Assembly (NCBI GenBank): GCA_017449675.1
Contig: JAFTFG010000011.1
Location: 1 to 35,435, forward strand
Length of the DNA stretch: 35,435 nt
Source of the DNA: Prevotella sp.
GTDB lineage: Bacteria > Bacteroidota > Bacteroidia > Bacteroidales > Bacteroidaceae
Direction: 5' to 3'
A model generated the notes under the pieces. The model ran no database searches. It was not told the origin of the DNA and saw only the letters and a program-made list of their open reading frames with translations. Positions 1 to 16,699 of the stretch are shown here, piece after piece. The translations under genes were made by a program, and so were the position numbers. Position 1 is the stretch's first letter. Each line of letters begins with the position of its first letter.

Positions 1-11
1 AAAGAAAAGCT

Positions 12-1196
12 ATGGCTAAAGAGAATTTTGTGCGCACCAAACCGCACGTAAACATTGGTACTATCGGTCACGTTGACCATGGTAAGACTACTTTGACTGC
101 TGCTATCACCACCGTTCTGGCTAAGCAGGGTCTTTCTGAAGTTAAGTCTTTCGACCAGATTGACAATGCTCCTGAGGAGAAGGAGCGTGGTATCACCATT
201 AACACTGCTCACGTTGAGTATGAGACCGCAAATCGTCACTATGCTCACGTTGACTGCCCGGGACACGCTGACTATGTGAAGAACATGGTAACTGGTGCTG
301 CTCAGATGGACGGTGCTATCCTTGTTGTTGCTGCAACTGATGGTCCTATGCCTCAGACTCGTGAGCACGTTCTGCTCGCTCGTCAGGTAAACGTTCCTCG
401 TTTGGTTGTATTCCTGAACAAGTGTGATATGGTTGATGATGAGGAGATGTTGGAACTCGTTGAGATGGAGGTTCAGGAGATTCTCTCTCAGTATGAGTTC
501 GAAGATGATACTCCTATCATCCGTGGTTCTGCCCTCGGTGCACTGAATGGTGTTGAGAAGTGGGAGCAGAAGGTTATCGAGTTGATGGATACCTGTGATA
601 CATGGATTCAGGAGCCTCCTCGTGCTACAGACAAACCTTTCTTGATGCCTGTTGAGGACGTATTCTCAATTACTGGTCGTGGTACTGTTGCTACTGGTCG
701 TATTGAGACTGGTGTTATCCACGTAGGTGATGAGGTTGAGTTGCTCGGTCTTGGTGAGGATAAGAAGTCAGTTGTAACTGGCGTTGAGATGTTCCGCAAG
801 ATTCTTGACGAGGGTCAGGCTGGTGATAACGTAGGTCTGCTGCTTCGTGGTATCGATAAGAATGAGATCAAGCGTGGTATGGTGCTCTGCCATCCGGGTC
901 AGATCAAGCCTTTCAAGAAGTTCAAGGCTTCTATCTACGTCCTGAAGAAGGAAGAGGGTGGTCGTCATACTCCATTCGGAAACAAGTATCGTCCTCAGTT
1001 CTATCTCCGCACAATGGACTGCACAGGTGAGATCACTCTGCCTGCAGGTGTTGAGATGGTAATGCCTGGTGATAACGTAGAGATTACCGTTGAGTTGATC
1101 TACGCTGTAGCCCTGAACCCAGGTCTTCGTTTCGCTATCCGTGAGGGTGGTCGTACCGTAGGTTCTGGTCAGATCACAGAGGTATACGAGGATTAA
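12..1196 (+). CDS. tuf: Elongation factor Tu
   Basis: GTPase that delivers aminoacyl-tRNA to the ribosomal A site; cytosolic. The 394-residue protein is full family length. Visible G motifs are the P-loop GHVDHGKT (residues 19-26), switch I around [11 protein letters not shown] (60-70), DCPGH (81-85) and NKCD (136-139), followed by the two C-terminal beta-barrel domains ending in [11 protein letters not shown]. Only 11 bases precede the start, so its promoter is outside the window; those bases are purine-rich (aaagaaaagct) with no clear Shine-Dalgarno site, as is usual in Bacteroidota. It leads a conserved block of tRNA-Trp, secE, nusG and ribosomal protein genes. The codon use is strongly biased, as expected for a very highly expressed gene. 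Confidence 0.99.
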   Translation: MAKENFVRTKPHVNIGTIGHVDHGKTTLTAAITTVLAKQGLSEVKSFDQIDNAPEEKERGITINTAHVEYETANRHYAHVDCPGHADYVKNMVTGAAQMDGAILVVAATDGPMPQTREHVLLARQVNVPRLVVFLNKCDMVDDEEMLELVEMEVQEILSQYEFEDDTPIIRGSALGALNGVEKWEQKVIELMDTCDTWIQEPPRATDKPFLMPVEDVFSITGRGTVATGRIETGVIHVGDEVELLGLGEDKKSVVTGVEMFRKILDEGQAGDNVGLLLRGIDKNEIKRGMVLCHPGQIKPFKKFKASIYVLKKEEGGRHTPFGNKYRPQFYLRTMDCTGEITLPAGVEMVMPGDNVEITVELIYAVALNPGLRFAIREGGRTVGSGQITEVYED

Positions 1197-1256
1197 TCCT
1201 AGGAACTAGGAAGACCTGGGATGTTCCCGGGAAATCCTAGAACTTAGCAACATACC

Positions 1257-1282
1257 AAGCCCCCGCTTTCGGGTGGGGGCTT
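1257..1282 (+). terminator. Hairpin after tuf, possible terminator or processing site
   Basis: Arms AAGCCCCC (1257-1264) and GGGGGCTT (1275-1282) pair perfectly around a 10-nt loop. No T-run follows, and the tRNA-Trp acceptor stem begins only 5 bases later. The hairpin could be a weak terminator for tuf, or a structure that separates tuf mRNA from the tRNA-secE transcript by processing. The sequence does not decide between these. Confidence 0.5.
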
Positions 1283-1286
1283 ACTT

Positions 1287-1359
1287 ACGGGAATAGCTCA
1301 GTTGGTAGAGCATCGGTCTCCAAAACCGAGGGTCGTGGGTTCGAGTCCTCCTTCCCGTG
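1287..1359 (+). tRNA. tRNA-Trp (anticodon CCA)
   Basis: A 73-nt cloverleaf. The acceptor stem pairs ACGGGAA (1287-1293) with TTCCCGT (1352-1358), and the discriminator is G1359. The anticodon stem TCGGT/ACCGA encloses the loop CTCCAAA, with anticodon CCA at 1320-1322. The T-loop is the standard GGTTCGAGTCC. The 3' CCA is not encoded and must be added by nucleotidyltransferase. Its place between tuf and secE is a conserved bacterial arrangement. Confidence 0.97.
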
Positions 1360-1376
1360 CAAGAAAAAGAAAAGAT

Positions 1377-1574
1377 ATGAGTATCATTAAGACATTTGTT
1401 AATTATTGCAAGGCATGTTATAGCGAACTTGCGCATAAGACGACATGGCCGACACGTAAGGAATTGACGCAGAGCGCAGTTCTGGTACTTTCGGCATCTC
1501 TTATCATTGCAGTAGTGGTATGGCTGATGGACGTTGTGTTCAAGGCAGTCATGAGTTCAATTTATCCTAATTAA
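1377..1574 (+). CDS. secE: Preprotein translocase subunit SecE
   Basis: Small essential subunit of the SecYEG channel in the inner membrane, where it clamps SecY. The 65-residue protein is the short single-span form. It has an amphipathic N-terminal helix with the family signature around ELAHKTTWPTRKEL (about residues 17-30), then one hydrophobic span at about residues 32-56. I chose the ATG at 1377 because an upstream in-frame start at 1302 would lie inside tRNA-Trp; the bases before 1377 are purine-rich. It sits 17 nt after the tRNA and 14 nt before nusG, so tRNA-Trp, secE and nusG are probably cotranscribed. Confidence 0.95.
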   Translation: MSIIKTFVNYCKACYSELAHKTTWPTRKELTQSAVLVLSASLIIAVVVWLMDVVFKAVMSSIYPN

Positions 1575-1588
1575 ACGTTGAAATAGAA

Positions 1589-2134
1589 ATGTCTGAGACA
1601 GGAATGAAGTGGTACGTGCTCCGTGCCGTTAGTGGAAAGGAAGGCAAGGTCAAAGAGTTCATTGATGCTGCTAAGAAGCATAATGATGTCCTTGATGCTC
1701 ATGTAGGTGAGGTGCTACTCCCTACAGAGAAATATGCCATGCTCCGTAACGGTAAGCGTGTTATCAAAGAGAAACTCTTCTTGCCAGGATATGTTCTGGT
1801 TCAGGCAAATTTACAAGGCGAAGTTGCTCATATGCTTCGTTTCATTCCTAATGTTTTGGGCTTCTTAGGAGGAATGGATAATCCTCAGGTAGTGCGCCAG
1901 TCGGAAATTAATCGTATTCTGGGTACTGCTGAGGAGACTACTATTGAGAGTACGGAAATTAATATTCCATACACCGTCGACGAGACCGTCAAGGTCACAG
2001 ATGGCCCGTTCAGTGGCTTTAGTGGTGTTATCGAAGAGGTTAATACCGAGAAGCATAAGTTGAAGGTGATGGTAAAGATATTTGGACGTAAGACTCCATT
2101 GGAGTTGGCGTTCACACAAGTAGAGAAAGAATAA
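1589..2134 (+). CDS. nusG: Transcription termination/antitermination protein NusG
   Basis: RNA polymerase processivity factor that links polymerase to Rho or to the leading ribosome. The 181 residues fit the standard two-domain form. The NGN domain begins at KWYVLRAVSGKE (about 7-18) and includes the region LFLPGYVLVQ (about 63-72). A C-terminal KOW domain shows VTDGPFSGFSGVIEEV (about 136-151). It follows secE by 14 nt and precedes rplK by 96 nt, the usual order in most bacteria. There is no insertion domain of the kind seen in NusG paralogues such as UpxY or LoaP, so this is the housekeeping copy. Confidence 0.97.
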   Translation: MSETGMKWYVLRAVSGKEGKVKEFIDAAKKHNDVLDAHVGEVLLPTEKYAMLRNGKRVIKEKLFLPGYVLVQANLQGEVAHMLRFIPNVLGFLGGMDNPQVVRQSEINRILGTAEETTIESTEINIPYTVDETVKVTDGPFSGFSGVIEEVNTEKHKLKVMVKIFGRKTPLELAFTQVEKE

Positions 2135-2170
2135 GGCGTAAGTTACGGTACGTCTATTCTTATATATACG

Positions 2171-2197
2171 GTCACAGGAGGCTTCCACTCCCAAGAC
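2171..2197 (+). promoter_or_regulatory. Hairpin in the rplK leader, possible L1 autoregulatory site
   Basis: In the 96-nt nusG-rplK gap, GTC (2171-2173) and GAC (2195-2197) flank a symmetric ACA/CAA internal loop, then GGAG (2177-2180) pairs with CTCC (2188-2191). In many bacteria ribosomal protein L1 represses the rplK-rplA mRNA by binding a stem with an internal loop at this location. Position and general shape agree, but I have not matched the specific L1 recognition bases, so this is a weak inference. Confidence 0.25.
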
Positions 2198-2230
2198 TTA
2201 TATAAAGAATCAAATTAATTATTTACAGAA

Positions 2231-2671
2231 ATGGCTAAAGAAGTTGCTGGATTAATCAAATTGCAGATTAAAGGTGGCGCTGCGAATCCTTCTCCCCCAG
2301 TAGGACCTGCTCTTGGTTCTAAGGGTATCAATATCATGGGATTCTGCAAAGAGTTCAACGCCAGAACCCAGGACAAGGCAGGTAAAGTATTGCCAGTCGT
2401 TATTACTTACTATGCAGACAAGTCTTTTAGCTTTGTTATTAAGACTCCTCCCGCTGCTATTCAGTTGATGGAGGCTGCTAAGGTAAAGGGCGGCTCTGCT
2501 CAGCCTAACCGTAAGAAGGTTGCTTCTGTTACTTGGGATCAAGTACGTGCAATCGCTGAGGATAAGATGAGCGACTTAAACTGCTTCACTGTGGAGTCGG
2601 CTATGAAGTTGGTTGCCGGTACAGCAAGAAGTATGGGTATCACTGTAAAAGGGGACTTCCCTGGTAAATAA
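2231..2671 (+). CDS. rplK: 50S ribosomal protein L11
   Basis: Binds the GTPase-associated region of 23S rRNA with the L10-L7/L12 stalk; needed for factor-dependent GTP hydrolysis and for stringent RelA activation. The 146 residues are within the usual length. The N-terminal domain shows the signature [21 protein letters not shown] (about 9-29) with the conserved proline pair, and the C-terminal RNA-binding domain ends [12 protein letters not shown]. It starts 96 nt after nusG and is followed 21 nt later by rplA, with which it is expected to be cotranscribed and coregulated. Confidence 0.98.
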   Translation: MAKEVAGLIKLQIKGGAANPSPPVGPALGSKGINIMGFCKEFNARTQDKAGKVLPVVITYYADKSFSFVIKTPPAAIQLMEAAKVKGGSAQPNRKKVASVTWDQVRAIAEDKMSDLNCFTVESAMKLVAGTARSMGITVKGDFPGK

Positions 2672-2692
2672 CAAATAACTTCAATTAGAAAA

Positions 2693-3385
2693 ATGAGTAA
2701 ACTGACAAAAAATCAAAAGTTGGTAGCTGATAAGGTTGAAGCAGGGAAAGCATACTCTTTGAAGGAGGCCGCACAACTGGTGAAGGAAATTACCACCACT
2801 AAGTTTGAGGCTTCACTTGATATCGATGTACGCTTGGGCGTAGATCCGCGTAAAGCCAACCAGATGGTTCGTGGCGTCGTATCGCTGCCGAATGGTACTG
2901 GTAAGGTGACTCGCGTACTCGCTCTCTGTACTCCCGACCAGGAGGCTGCCGCAAAAGAGGCAGGTGCCGATTATGTTGGTCTTGACGAATACATTGCTAA
3001 GATCAAGGGCGGTTGGACTGATGTTGATGTTATCATTACAATGCCTTCTTGTATGGGTAAATTAGGTCCTTTGGGTCGTGTTCTCGGTCCTCGTGGTCTG
3101 ATGCCAAACCCGAAGAGTGGCACTGTAACTATGGACGTTGCTAAGGCAGTTAAAGAGGTAAAGCAGGGTAAGATTGACTTTAAGGTTGACAAGGCCGGTA
3201 TCGTGCATACGTCAATCGGTAAGGTGACCTTCACTGCCGATCAGATTTATGAAAACGCTAAGGAGTTTATTCAGACGATCATCAAACTGAAACCTGCTGC
3301 TGCCAAGGGTACATACATTAAGAGTATCTTTATCTCAAGCACAATGAGTGCAGGTATTAAGGTAGATCCTAAATCAGTTGAATAA
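2693..3385 (+). CDS. rplA: 50S ribosomal protein L1
   Basis: Forms the L1 stalk of the large subunit and helps release deacylated tRNA from the E site; in many bacteria it also represses its own operon. The 230 residues match the family. The signature around [29 protein letters not shown] (near residues 117-145) is intact, and domain I resumes in the C-terminal third. It lies between rplK and rplJ with short gaps of about 20 nt. No deviation from the family is visible. Confidence 0.98.
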   Translation: MSKLTKNQKLVADKVEAGKAYSLKEAAQLVKEITTTKFEASLDIDVRLGVDPRKANQMVRGVVSLPNGTGKVTRVLALCTPDQEAAAKEAGADYVGLDEYIAKIKGGWTDVDVIITMPSCMGKLGPLGRVLGPRGLMPNPKSGTVTMDVAKAVKEVKQGKIDFKVDKAGIVHTSIGKVTFTADQIYENAKEFIQTIIKLKPAAAKGTYIKSIFISSTMSAGIKVDPKSVE

Positions 3386-3405
3386 CTCCGTAAAAGTTTA
3401 GTAAA

Positions 3406-3921
3406 ATGAAAAAGGAAATTAAAGATACTATTATTGTAGAACTCGGAGAGAAACTGAAAGAATATCCTCATTTCTATCTGGTAGACGTTACTGGCTTGAA
3501 TGCTGAGCAGACGAGTAATCTTCGTCGTAAGTGTTTCAAGAATGAGGTTAAGATGGTCGTTGTGAAGAACAAACTTCTGCACAAGGCTTTTGAGGCTTCT
3601 GAGATTGATTTCGAACCGCTCTATGGTTGCTTGAAGGGTAACACTGCCTTAATGTTTACGACACAGGCAAATGTACCTGCAAAGTTGCTGAAGGAATACA
3701 AGAAGGAAGGCATCCCAGCCCTGAAGGCTGCATATGCAGAGGAGGGTTTCTTTGTAGGTGCTGATAAACTTGATGAGTTGGTTGCAATCAAGAGCAAGAA
3801 CGAGTTGATTGCCGATGTTGTGGCTTTGCTGCAGTCTCCTATCAAGACTGTTGTCTCAGGCCTGAATGCTGGTGGCAAGATCCATGGACTGCTTGACGCT
3901 ATCGCTGAGCGTAACAAATAA
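3406..3921 (+). CDS. rplJ: 50S ribosomal protein L10
   Basis: Base of the ribosomal stalk: it binds 23S rRNA and carries L7/L12 dimers on its C-terminal helix. The 171 residues are a typical length. The N-terminal part shows the L10 pattern of a strand followed by LNAEQTSNLRRKCFKNEVKMVVVKNKLL (about 29-56), and the helical end SGLNAGGKIHGLLDAIAER is where L7/L12 dimers attach. It is 20 nt after rplA and 48 nt before rplL. No strong L10-type leader structure was recognised in the short rplA-rplJ gap. Confidence 0.97.
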   Translation: MKKEIKDTIIVELGEKLKEYPHFYLVDVTGLNAEQTSNLRRKCFKNEVKMVVVKNKLLHKAFEASEIDFEPLYGCLKGNTALMFTTQANVPAKLLKEYKKEGIPALKAAYAEEGFFVGADKLDELVAIKSKNELIADVVALLQSPIKTVVSGLNAGGKIHGLLDAIAERNK

Positions 3922-3969
3922 GCGAGAAGTATAACAATTAACATTAAAAACATTAAAATTTTAAATAAA

Positions 3970-4350
3970 ATGGCAGATATTAAAGCTATTGCTGAAGAGT
4001 TGGTAAACCTCTCAGTTAAAGAAGTACAAGAGTTAGCTACAGTCCTGAAGGACGAGTATGGAATTGAGCCCGCCGCTGCAGCCGTTGCAGTTGCTGCCGG
4101 TCCTGCTGCTGCAGGTGCTGCTGAGGCCGCTGAGGAGAAGTCTTCTTTCGACGTAGTTCTGAAGGAAGTAGGTGCAAACAAACTCCAGGTTGTTAAGGCT
4201 GTTAAGGAGGCTTGTGGTCTTGGTCTGAAAGAGGCTAAGGATCTCGTTGATGGTGCTCCCGCTACTATCAAGGAGGGTCTGGCAAAGGCAGAGGCTGAGA
4301 ACCTGAAGAAGGCTATCGAAGAGGCTGGTGCCGTTGTTGAGTTGAAGTAA
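3970..4350 (+). CDS. rplL: 50S ribosomal protein L7/L12
   Basis: Flexible stalk protein, present in several copies, that recruits translation GTPases. The 126 residues show the three expected parts: an N-terminal dimerisation region (about 1-32), an Ala/Gly-rich hinge (about 36-60), and a C-terminal domain beginning [21 protein letters not shown] and including [19 protein letters not shown]. It is followed by a strong terminator or attenuator at 4375-4413, which would let ribosomal proteins be made in excess over RNA polymerase. The 48-nt rplJ-rplL gap is AT-rich with loose attaaa-type repeats. Confidence 0.98.
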   Translation: MADIKAIAEELVNLSVKEVQELATVLKDEYGIEPAAAAVAVAAGPAAAGAAEAAEEKSSFDVVLKEVGANKLQVVKAVKEACGLGLKEAKDLVDGAPATIKEGLAKAEAENLKKAIEEAGAVVELK

Positions 4351-4374
4351 TTCAAGCACAGAACAATAACAATG

Positions 4375-4413
4375 GGTTAGGGACTCCCCAGTCGGGGGTT
4401 CCTAGCCTTTTTA
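4375..4413 (+). terminator. Rho-independent terminator or attenuator between rplL and rpoB
   Basis: The long stem runs from GGTTAGGGACTCCCC (4375-4389) to GGGGGTTCCTAGCC (about 4394-4407), followed by a run of five T. Pairing is nearly complete with a few wobbles or bulges. No promoter of the TAnnTTTG type is visible between it and rpoB, so partial read-through is the likely source of rpoBC mRNA, as in the well-known attenuator at the same place in other bacteria. Confidence 0.85.
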
Positions 4414-4420
4414 TATTTTC

Positions 4421-4465
4421 ACTAGTATTTCTAGATTCTCTAGACTTACTAGATGGTCTAGAAAA
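4421..4465. repeat. Five-unit 9-bp-phased CTAG array upstream of rpoB
   Basis: CTAG occurs at 4422, 4431, 4440, 4449 and 4458, exactly 9 bp apart each time. Several units are extended to CTAGA or TCTAGA. Apart from the core the units are degenerate (actagtatt, tctagattc, tctagactt, actagatgg, tctagaaaa). The array fills the space between the rplL terminator and the rpoB start at 4477. A looser CTAG-rich stretch follows tuf at 1199-1247. Confidence 0.85.
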
Positions 4466-4476
4466 ATAAACAATAT

Positions 4477-7400
4477 ATGGCTTCAAAAGTAATTGATAAC
4501 AGAGTAAACTTTGGCAGCGTCAAGAATCCGATGCCGTTTCCGGATTTCCTCGATGTGCAATTAAAGTCATTCAGAGACTTCCTGCAGTTGGATACTCCCC
4601 CTGAGGAACGCAAGAATGACGGCTTGTATAAGGTGTTCGCAGAGAACTTCCCTATCACCGATACACGTAATAATTTCGTTCTTGAGTTCTTGGATTACTA
4701 TATCGACCCTCCCCGCTACACAATTGATGAGTGTCTGGAGCGTGGTCTGACCTATAGTGTACCCTTGAAGGCTAAGTTGAAACTTTATTGCACTGATCCG
4801 GACCATGAGGACTTCGGTACTGTCATCCAGGATGTTTTTCTGGGTCCGATTCCTTATATGACTTCCAATGGTACCTTTGTTATCAATGGTGCAGAGCGTG
4901 TAGTAGTATCTCAGTTGCATCGTTCTCCGGGTGTGTTCTTCGGACAGAATGTTCATGCCAATGGTACATTGCTTTATAGTGCCCGTATCATTCCTTTCAA
5001 GGGTTCTTGGATTGAGTTTGCTACAGATATCAATAATGTCATGTATGCTTACATCGACCGTAAGAAGAAGTTACCTGTAACGACCTTGCTCCGTGCTATT
5101 GGTTATGAGAACGACAAGGACATCCTTGAGATCTTCGAACTCGCAGAGGAGGTGAAGGTCAACAAGGCTTCCCTAAAGAAAGCCTTGGGACGCAAACTTG
5201 CCGCTCGTGTGCTGAAGAGTTGGAATGAGGATTTCGTAGATGAGGATACCGGTGAGGTTGTTTCTATTGAGCGTAATGAAGTCATGATGGAACGTGAGAC
5301 GGAAATCACGGAAGAGAATATGAATGATATCCTGGAAAGCGGTGCCCAGACAATTCTTGTTCATAAGGATGAGGCTGTGGCTCAGGATTATTCTATCATC
5401 TTCAATACATTACAGAAAGACCCCAGTAACTCTGAAAAGGAAGCAGTATTGTATATCTATCGTCAGTTACGTAATGCTGATCCTGCAGATGACGCTAGTG
5501 CCCGTGAGGTTATTCAGAACCTTTTCTTCTCTGATAAGCGTTATGACTTAGGTGATGTGGGTCGCTATCGTATCAACAAAAAGTTAGGTTTGAATGCGGA
5601 GACAGATGTTCGTGTCCTGACCAAAGAGGATATCATTGAGATTATTAAATACCTTATTCAGTTGGTGAACTCCAAGGCAACCGTCGATGATATTGACCAT
5701 CTGTCAAATCGTCGTGTTCGTACCGTTGGAGAACAGTTGAGTAATCAGTTCTCTATCGGTCTGGCACGTATGAGTCGTACGATCCGTGAGCGAATGAATG
5801 TTCGTGATAATGAGGTATTCACACCAATGGATTTGATTAATGCAAAGACGATATCCAGTGTGATTAATTCTTTCTTTGGTACGAATCCGCTGTCGCAATT
5901 TATGGATCAAACGAATCCATTGGCAGAGGTGACTCACAAGCGTCGTCTGTCTGCCTTAGGTCCTGGCGGTCTGTCACGTGAGCGTGCCGGTTTTGAGGTA
6001 CGTGACGTACACTATACCCACTACGGACGTCTCTGTCCTATTGAGAGCCCTGAAGGTCCGAATATCGGTCTGATCTCGTCTCTCTGTGTGTATGCGAAGA
6101 TTAATGAACTTGGTTTCATCGAGACTCCTTATCGTAAGGTGGAGAAGGGTGTTGCCAATCTTAATAATGATGATGTGGTATATCTGACCGCAGAGGAAGA
6201 GGAAGACCATATCATTGGTCAGGGTAATGCCCCCTTGCGTGACGATGGTACGTTCATCCGTCCTGTTGTCAAATGTCGTCAGGATGCAGACTTCCCTGTC
6301 GTTCCTCCTACAGACGTTGACCTTATTGATGTCTCTCCACAGCAGATTGCCTCTATTGCGGCATCGCTCATTCCTTTCTTGGAGCACGATGATGCTCACC
6401 GTGCGCTGATGGGATCAAACATGATGCGCCAGGCAGTGCCTCTGCTTCACAACGAGGCTCCTATTGTAGGAACAGGTATTGAGAAGCAGGTTTGTGAAGA
6501 TTCTCGCACAATGATTACCGCAGAGGGTGATGGTGTCATTGACTATATCGACGCAACGACGATTCGTATATTATACGATCGTACAGAGGATGAGGAATTC
6601 GTAAGTTTTGAACCTGCCCTTAAGGAATATCGTATTCCTAAGTTCCGTCGTACCAATCAGAACATGACTATCGACCTTCGTCCTATCTGCGAGAAAGGCC
6701 AGCGTGTCAAAAAGGGAGATATCCTGACAGAGGGTTATGCTACAGAAAATGGCGAACTTGCATTAGGCCGTAACCTTTTGGTCGCTTACATGCCTTGGAA
6801 GGGATACAACTATGAGGATGCCATCGTGCTCAACGAGCGTATCGTCCGTGAAGATATCCTGACCTCTGTACATGTTGACGAGTATACCTTGGATGTGCGT
6901 GAAACCAAACGCGGAGCAGAGGAGTTTACCGCTGATATTCCTAATGTCAGTGAGGAGGCTACCAAGGATCTTGACGAGAATGGTGTTATCCGTGTTGGTG
7001 CTCGTGTAGAGCCGGGAGATATCCTGATTGGTAAGATATCTCCGAAGGGTGAGAGCGATCCTTCACCGGAAGAGAAGTTGTTGCGTGCCATCTTTGGAGA
7101 CAAGGCCGGTGACGTGAAAGACTCTTCATTAAAGGCTAATCCGTCCCTTTCAGGTGTTATTATCGACAAAAAACTCTTTACCCGTGCCACAAAGACCCGT
7201 GCCACAAAGCAGCAGGACAAGATTCTGCTTGCTAAGATTGACGAGGAGCATGAGGCTAAGATTGGCGATCTGAAGGATATTCTGGTGGAGAAGTTGATGA
7301 CCCTGACTAAGGGGAAGACCTCTCAGGGTGTGAAAGATTACACAGGTGCAGAGATTATCTCCAAAGGCAGCAAGTTTACTATTGCCGCTCTCAAGAACCT

Positions 7401-8289
7401 GGAATATGGTGATATTCAGATAAGCAATTGGACCAATGATGAGCATAAGAACCAACTCATAGCCCAATTGATTATCAACTACATGAAGAAGTTCAAGTTG
7501 TTGGATGCAGAGACAAAGCGTAAGAAGTTTGCTATTACGATTGGTGATGAGTTACCTTCTGGCATCCTGCAGATGGCTAAGGTCTATGTTGCCAAGAAAC
7601 GTAAGATCGGTGTAGGTGATAAACTGGCAGGTCGTCACGGTAACAAGGGTATTGTCTCTAAGGTAGTGCGTCAGGAGGATATGCCGTTCCTTGAGGATGG
7701 TCGTCCTGTTGATCTGGTACTGAACCCGTTGGGTGTGCCTTCTCGTATGAACCTCGGCCAGATCTTTGAGGCTATTCTCGGTGCTGCTGGTAAACGTCTT
7801 GGTGTGAAATTCTCTACTCCTATCTTTGATGGTGCGAAACTCGAAGACCTTGCGGAGTGGACTGATAAAGCAGGACTTCCTCGCCTCTGTTCTACTCATC
7901 TGTATGATGGTGAGACGGGTGAGAAGTTCGACCAGCCGGCGACGGTAGGTATCACCTACTTCCTGAAACTCGGTCACATGGTAGAGGATAAGATGCACGC
8001 CCGTTCTATCGGTCCATACAGTTTGATTACCCAGCAACCGCTCGGTGGTAAGGCACAGTTCGGTGGACAGCGTTTTGGTGAGATGGAGGTTTGGGCTCTT
8101 GAGGCATTCGGCGCCAGTCATGTACTCCAAGAGATTCTGACCATTAAGTCAGATGATGTGGTAGGTCGTTCGAAGGCTTATGAGGCCATCGTCAAGGGTG
8201 AGCCTATGCCTACTCCTGGTATTCCTGAGTCTCTCAATGTGCTGTTGCATGAGTTGAAGGGTCTTGGTCTCAGTATCAAGATGGATTAA
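4477..8289 (+). CDS. rpoB: DNA-directed RNA polymerase subunit beta
   Basis: Catalytic-core subunit of RNA polymerase. The 1270 residues are the usual Bacteroidota length. The rifampicin-binding cluster reads [20 protein letters not shown] followed by [19 protein letters not shown] (near residues 470-510). Residues equivalent to E. coli D516, H526 and S531 are wild type, so a rifampicin-sensitive form is expected. Conserved [12 protein letters not shown] and the C-terminal [24 protein letters not shown] are present. The start ATG follows an AT-rich leader without a Shine-Dalgarno site. The gene is preceded by an attenuator and the CTAG array, and followed 28 nt later by rpoC. Confidence 0.99.
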   Translation: MASKVIDNRVNFGSVKNPMPFPDFLDVQLKSFRDFLQLDTPPEERKNDGLYKVFAENFPITDTRNNFVLEFLDYYIDPPRYTIDECLERGLTYSVPLKAKLKLYCTDPDHEDFGTVIQDVFLGPIPYMTSNGTFVINGAERVVVSQLHRSPGVFFGQNVHANGTLLYSARIIPFKGSWIEFATDINNVMYAYIDRKKKLPVTTLLRAIGYENDKDILEIFELAEEVKVNKASLKKALGRKLAARVLKSWNEDFVDEDTGEVVSIERNEVMMERETEITEENMNDILESGAQTILVHKDEAVAQDYSIIFNTLQKDPSNSEKEAVLYIYRQLRNADPADDASAREVIQNLFFSDKRYDLGDVGRYRINKKLGLNAETDVRVLTKEDIIEIIKYLIQLVNSKATVDDIDHLSNRRVRTVGEQLSNQFSIGLARMSRTIRERMNVRDNEVFTPMDLINAKTISSVINSFFGTNPLSQFMDQTNPLAEVTHKRRLSALGPGGLSRERAGFEVRDVHYTHYGRLCPIESPEGPNIGLISSLCVYAKINELGFIETPYRKVEKGVANLNNDDVVYLTAEEEEDHIIGQGNAPLRDDGTFIRPVVKCRQDADFPVVPPTDVDLIDVSPQQIASIAASLIPFLEHDDAHRALMGSNMMRQAVPLLHNEAPIVGTGIEKQVCEDSRTMITAEGDGVIDYIDATTIRILYDRTEDEEFVSFEPALKEYRIPKFRRTNQNMTIDLRPICEKGQRVKKGDILTEGYATENGELALGRNLLVAYMPWKGYNYEDAIVLNERIVREDILTSVHVDEYTLDVRETKRGAEEFTADIPNVSEEATKDLDENGVIRVGARVEPGDILIGKISPKGESDPSPEEKLLRAIFGDKAGDVKDSSLKANPSLSGVIIDKKLFTRATKTRATKQQDKILLAKIDEEHEAKIGDLKDILVEKLMTLTKGKTSQGVKDYTGAEIISKGSKFTIAALKNLEYGDIQISNWTNDEHKNQLIAQLIINYMKKFKLLDAETKRKKFAITIGDELPSGILQMAKVYVAKKRKIGVGDKLAGRHGNKGIVSKVVRQEDMPFLEDGRPVDLVLNPLGVPSRMNLGQIFEAILGAAGKRLGVKFSTPIFDGAKLEDLAEWTDKAGLPRLCSTHLYDGETGEKFDQPATVGITYFLKLGHMVEDKMHARSIGPYSLITQQPLGGKAQFGGQRFGEMEVWALEAFGASHVLQEILTIKSDDVVGRSKAYEAIVKGEPMPTPGIPESLNVLLHELKGLGLSIKMD

Positions 8290-8317
8290 TTAATTAATGA
8301 ATTAAGCATTACAAAAT

Positions 8318-12646
<4,329 letters not shown>

Positions 12647-12661
12647 GTATTAACCTGATAG

Positions 12662-12697
12662 AAGCGCCGCTGCAAGATTCTTGTAGCGGCGCTTTCA
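12662..12697 (+). terminator. Rho-independent terminator of the rpoBC operon
   Basis: AAGCGCCGCTGCAAG (12662-12676) pairs with CTTGTAGCGGCGCTT (12680-12694) with a single G-T wobble around a 3-nt loop. The T-run is short (ttt, then c). It ends only about 20 nt before the next start codon. Confidence 0.85.
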
Positions 12698-12713
12698 ACT
12701 AAAAACCTTTTAA

Positions 12714-15764
<3,051 letters not shown>

Positions 15765-15781
15765 TTTTCTGTGGGAATAAT

Positions 15782-15812
15782 TTGGTCGTTATACCTTTTC
15801 TTCGTATCTTCG
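15782..15812 (+). promoter_or_regulatory. Bacteroidota-type promoter for the DUF1460 amidase gene
   Basis: TTG at 15782-15784 is followed by exactly 20 bp and then TATCTTCG at 15805-15812, one base from the TAnnTTTG consensus. Transcription would begin near 15818, giving a leader of about 20 nt before the ATG at 15839. This also supports starting the gene at 15839 rather than at an in-frame upstream codon. Confidence 0.7.
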
Positions 15813-15838
15813 CAGTCGATAAGAATAAGTGGAAAGGT

Positions 15839-16699
15839 ATGATAAGAAGAATGATATGTATGTTCATCTGTGGGTTGTTGGCATCCTATGCTCAGGCCCA
15901 GCAGGTGGAATATACCAAGGCCGACAGTGCGTTGGTGGTGAGGCTGTTGAAGGAAGCCAAGACCAAGCGGGGCAAAGAGAACCGGATGATGTATTTCGGT
16001 AAGAAGTTCTTAGGACTGCCTTATGTGGGGCATACCCTGGAGAATGGTGATAAGGAGCACTTGATTGTCAACCTGCATGCGCTCGACTGTACCACCTTCG
16101 TGGAGACTGTACTGGCACTGACGTTATGTGACAAGGACGATACCCGTACGTTCAAGGACTATTGTCGTAACCTCACAAAGATTCGCTATCGTCATGGGAA
16201 GATGACGGACTATACCTCCCGTCTGCATTATTTCACATGGTGGGGAGACGATAATGTCGAGTTGGGACTGGTGAAGGATATCGGTATCATGGATAATCCT
16301 TTCAGGGGTGTGCAGACCGTCCAAATTAACTACATGTCGACACATCCCAACTTGTATAAGCAACTGAGGAACCATCCGGAGTTCGTACCCATCATCAAGG
16401 CGTATGAGGAGGAAATGAATGGTAAGAAATATCCCTATATCCTCAAGAAAGACCTGAACTGGCATCCGTCGACACCGTTGTCGATGGTTCGAAGCGGGGA
16501 TATCGTCGCCATGCTGACTGATAGTGACGGACTAGATACTCGTCATATCGGCATCGCCTTCTGGCAGAACGGGAAACTGCACCTGCTCCATGCCTCCAGC
16601 CTCTATAAGAAGGTGCTGATGAGCAAGGAGACTTTCTATGAGTATGAGGCGAAACAGCCTAAGCATATCGGTATCAGAGTGTGGAGAGTGGTGGAGTGA
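15839..16699 (+). CDS. Secreted DUF1460 family cell-wall amidase
   Basis: Predicted NlpC/P60-fold peptidoglycan amidase of the DUF1460 (PF07313) family. A Bacteroides member is described as cutting the bond between (anhydro)MurNAc and L-Ala, so a role in muropeptide turnover or recycling is likely. The 286-residue protein has a signal peptide, MIRRMICMFICGLLASYAQA, then the mature enzyme. The likely catalytic cysteine is Cys84 in HALDCTTFVE and the likely histidine is His236 in DTRHIGIAFW; the histidine assignment is by position. The start at 15839 lies 27 nt after a good -7 element. The stop overlaps the LicD start (GTGA), so the two are probably translationally coupled. Confidence 0.85.
   Translation: MIRRMICMFICGLLASYAQAQQVEYTKADSALVVRLLKEAKTKRGKENRMMYFGKKFLGLPYVGHTLENGDKEHLIVNLHALDCTTFVETVLALTLCDKDDTRTFKDYCRNLTKIRYRHGKMTDYTSRLHYFTWWGDDNVELGLVKDIGIMDNPFRGVQTVQINYMSTHPNLYKQLRNHPEFVPIIKAYEEEMNGKKYPYILKKDLNWHPSTPLSMVRSGDIVAMLTDSDGLDTRHIGIAFWQNGKLHLLHASSLYKKVLMSKETFYEYEAKQPKHIGIRVWRVVE

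Noticed and set aside
1302-1376. Upstream start for secE giving a 90-residue protein
   Set aside because: It begins inside tRNA-Trp, and the extra residues do not resemble SecE; ATG 1377 gives the normal N-terminus.
3621-4355. Minus-strand open frame of 244 codons opposite rplJ and rplL
   Set aside because: Ala/Ser-rich shadow of highly expressed ribosomal protein genes.
8283-8316. Heptamer repeats between rpoB and rpoC (gattaat, taattaa, tgaatta, agcatta)
   Set aside because: The pattern is mostly a 4-bp ttaa repeat in AT-rich DNA, so the 7-bp phase is not convincing here.
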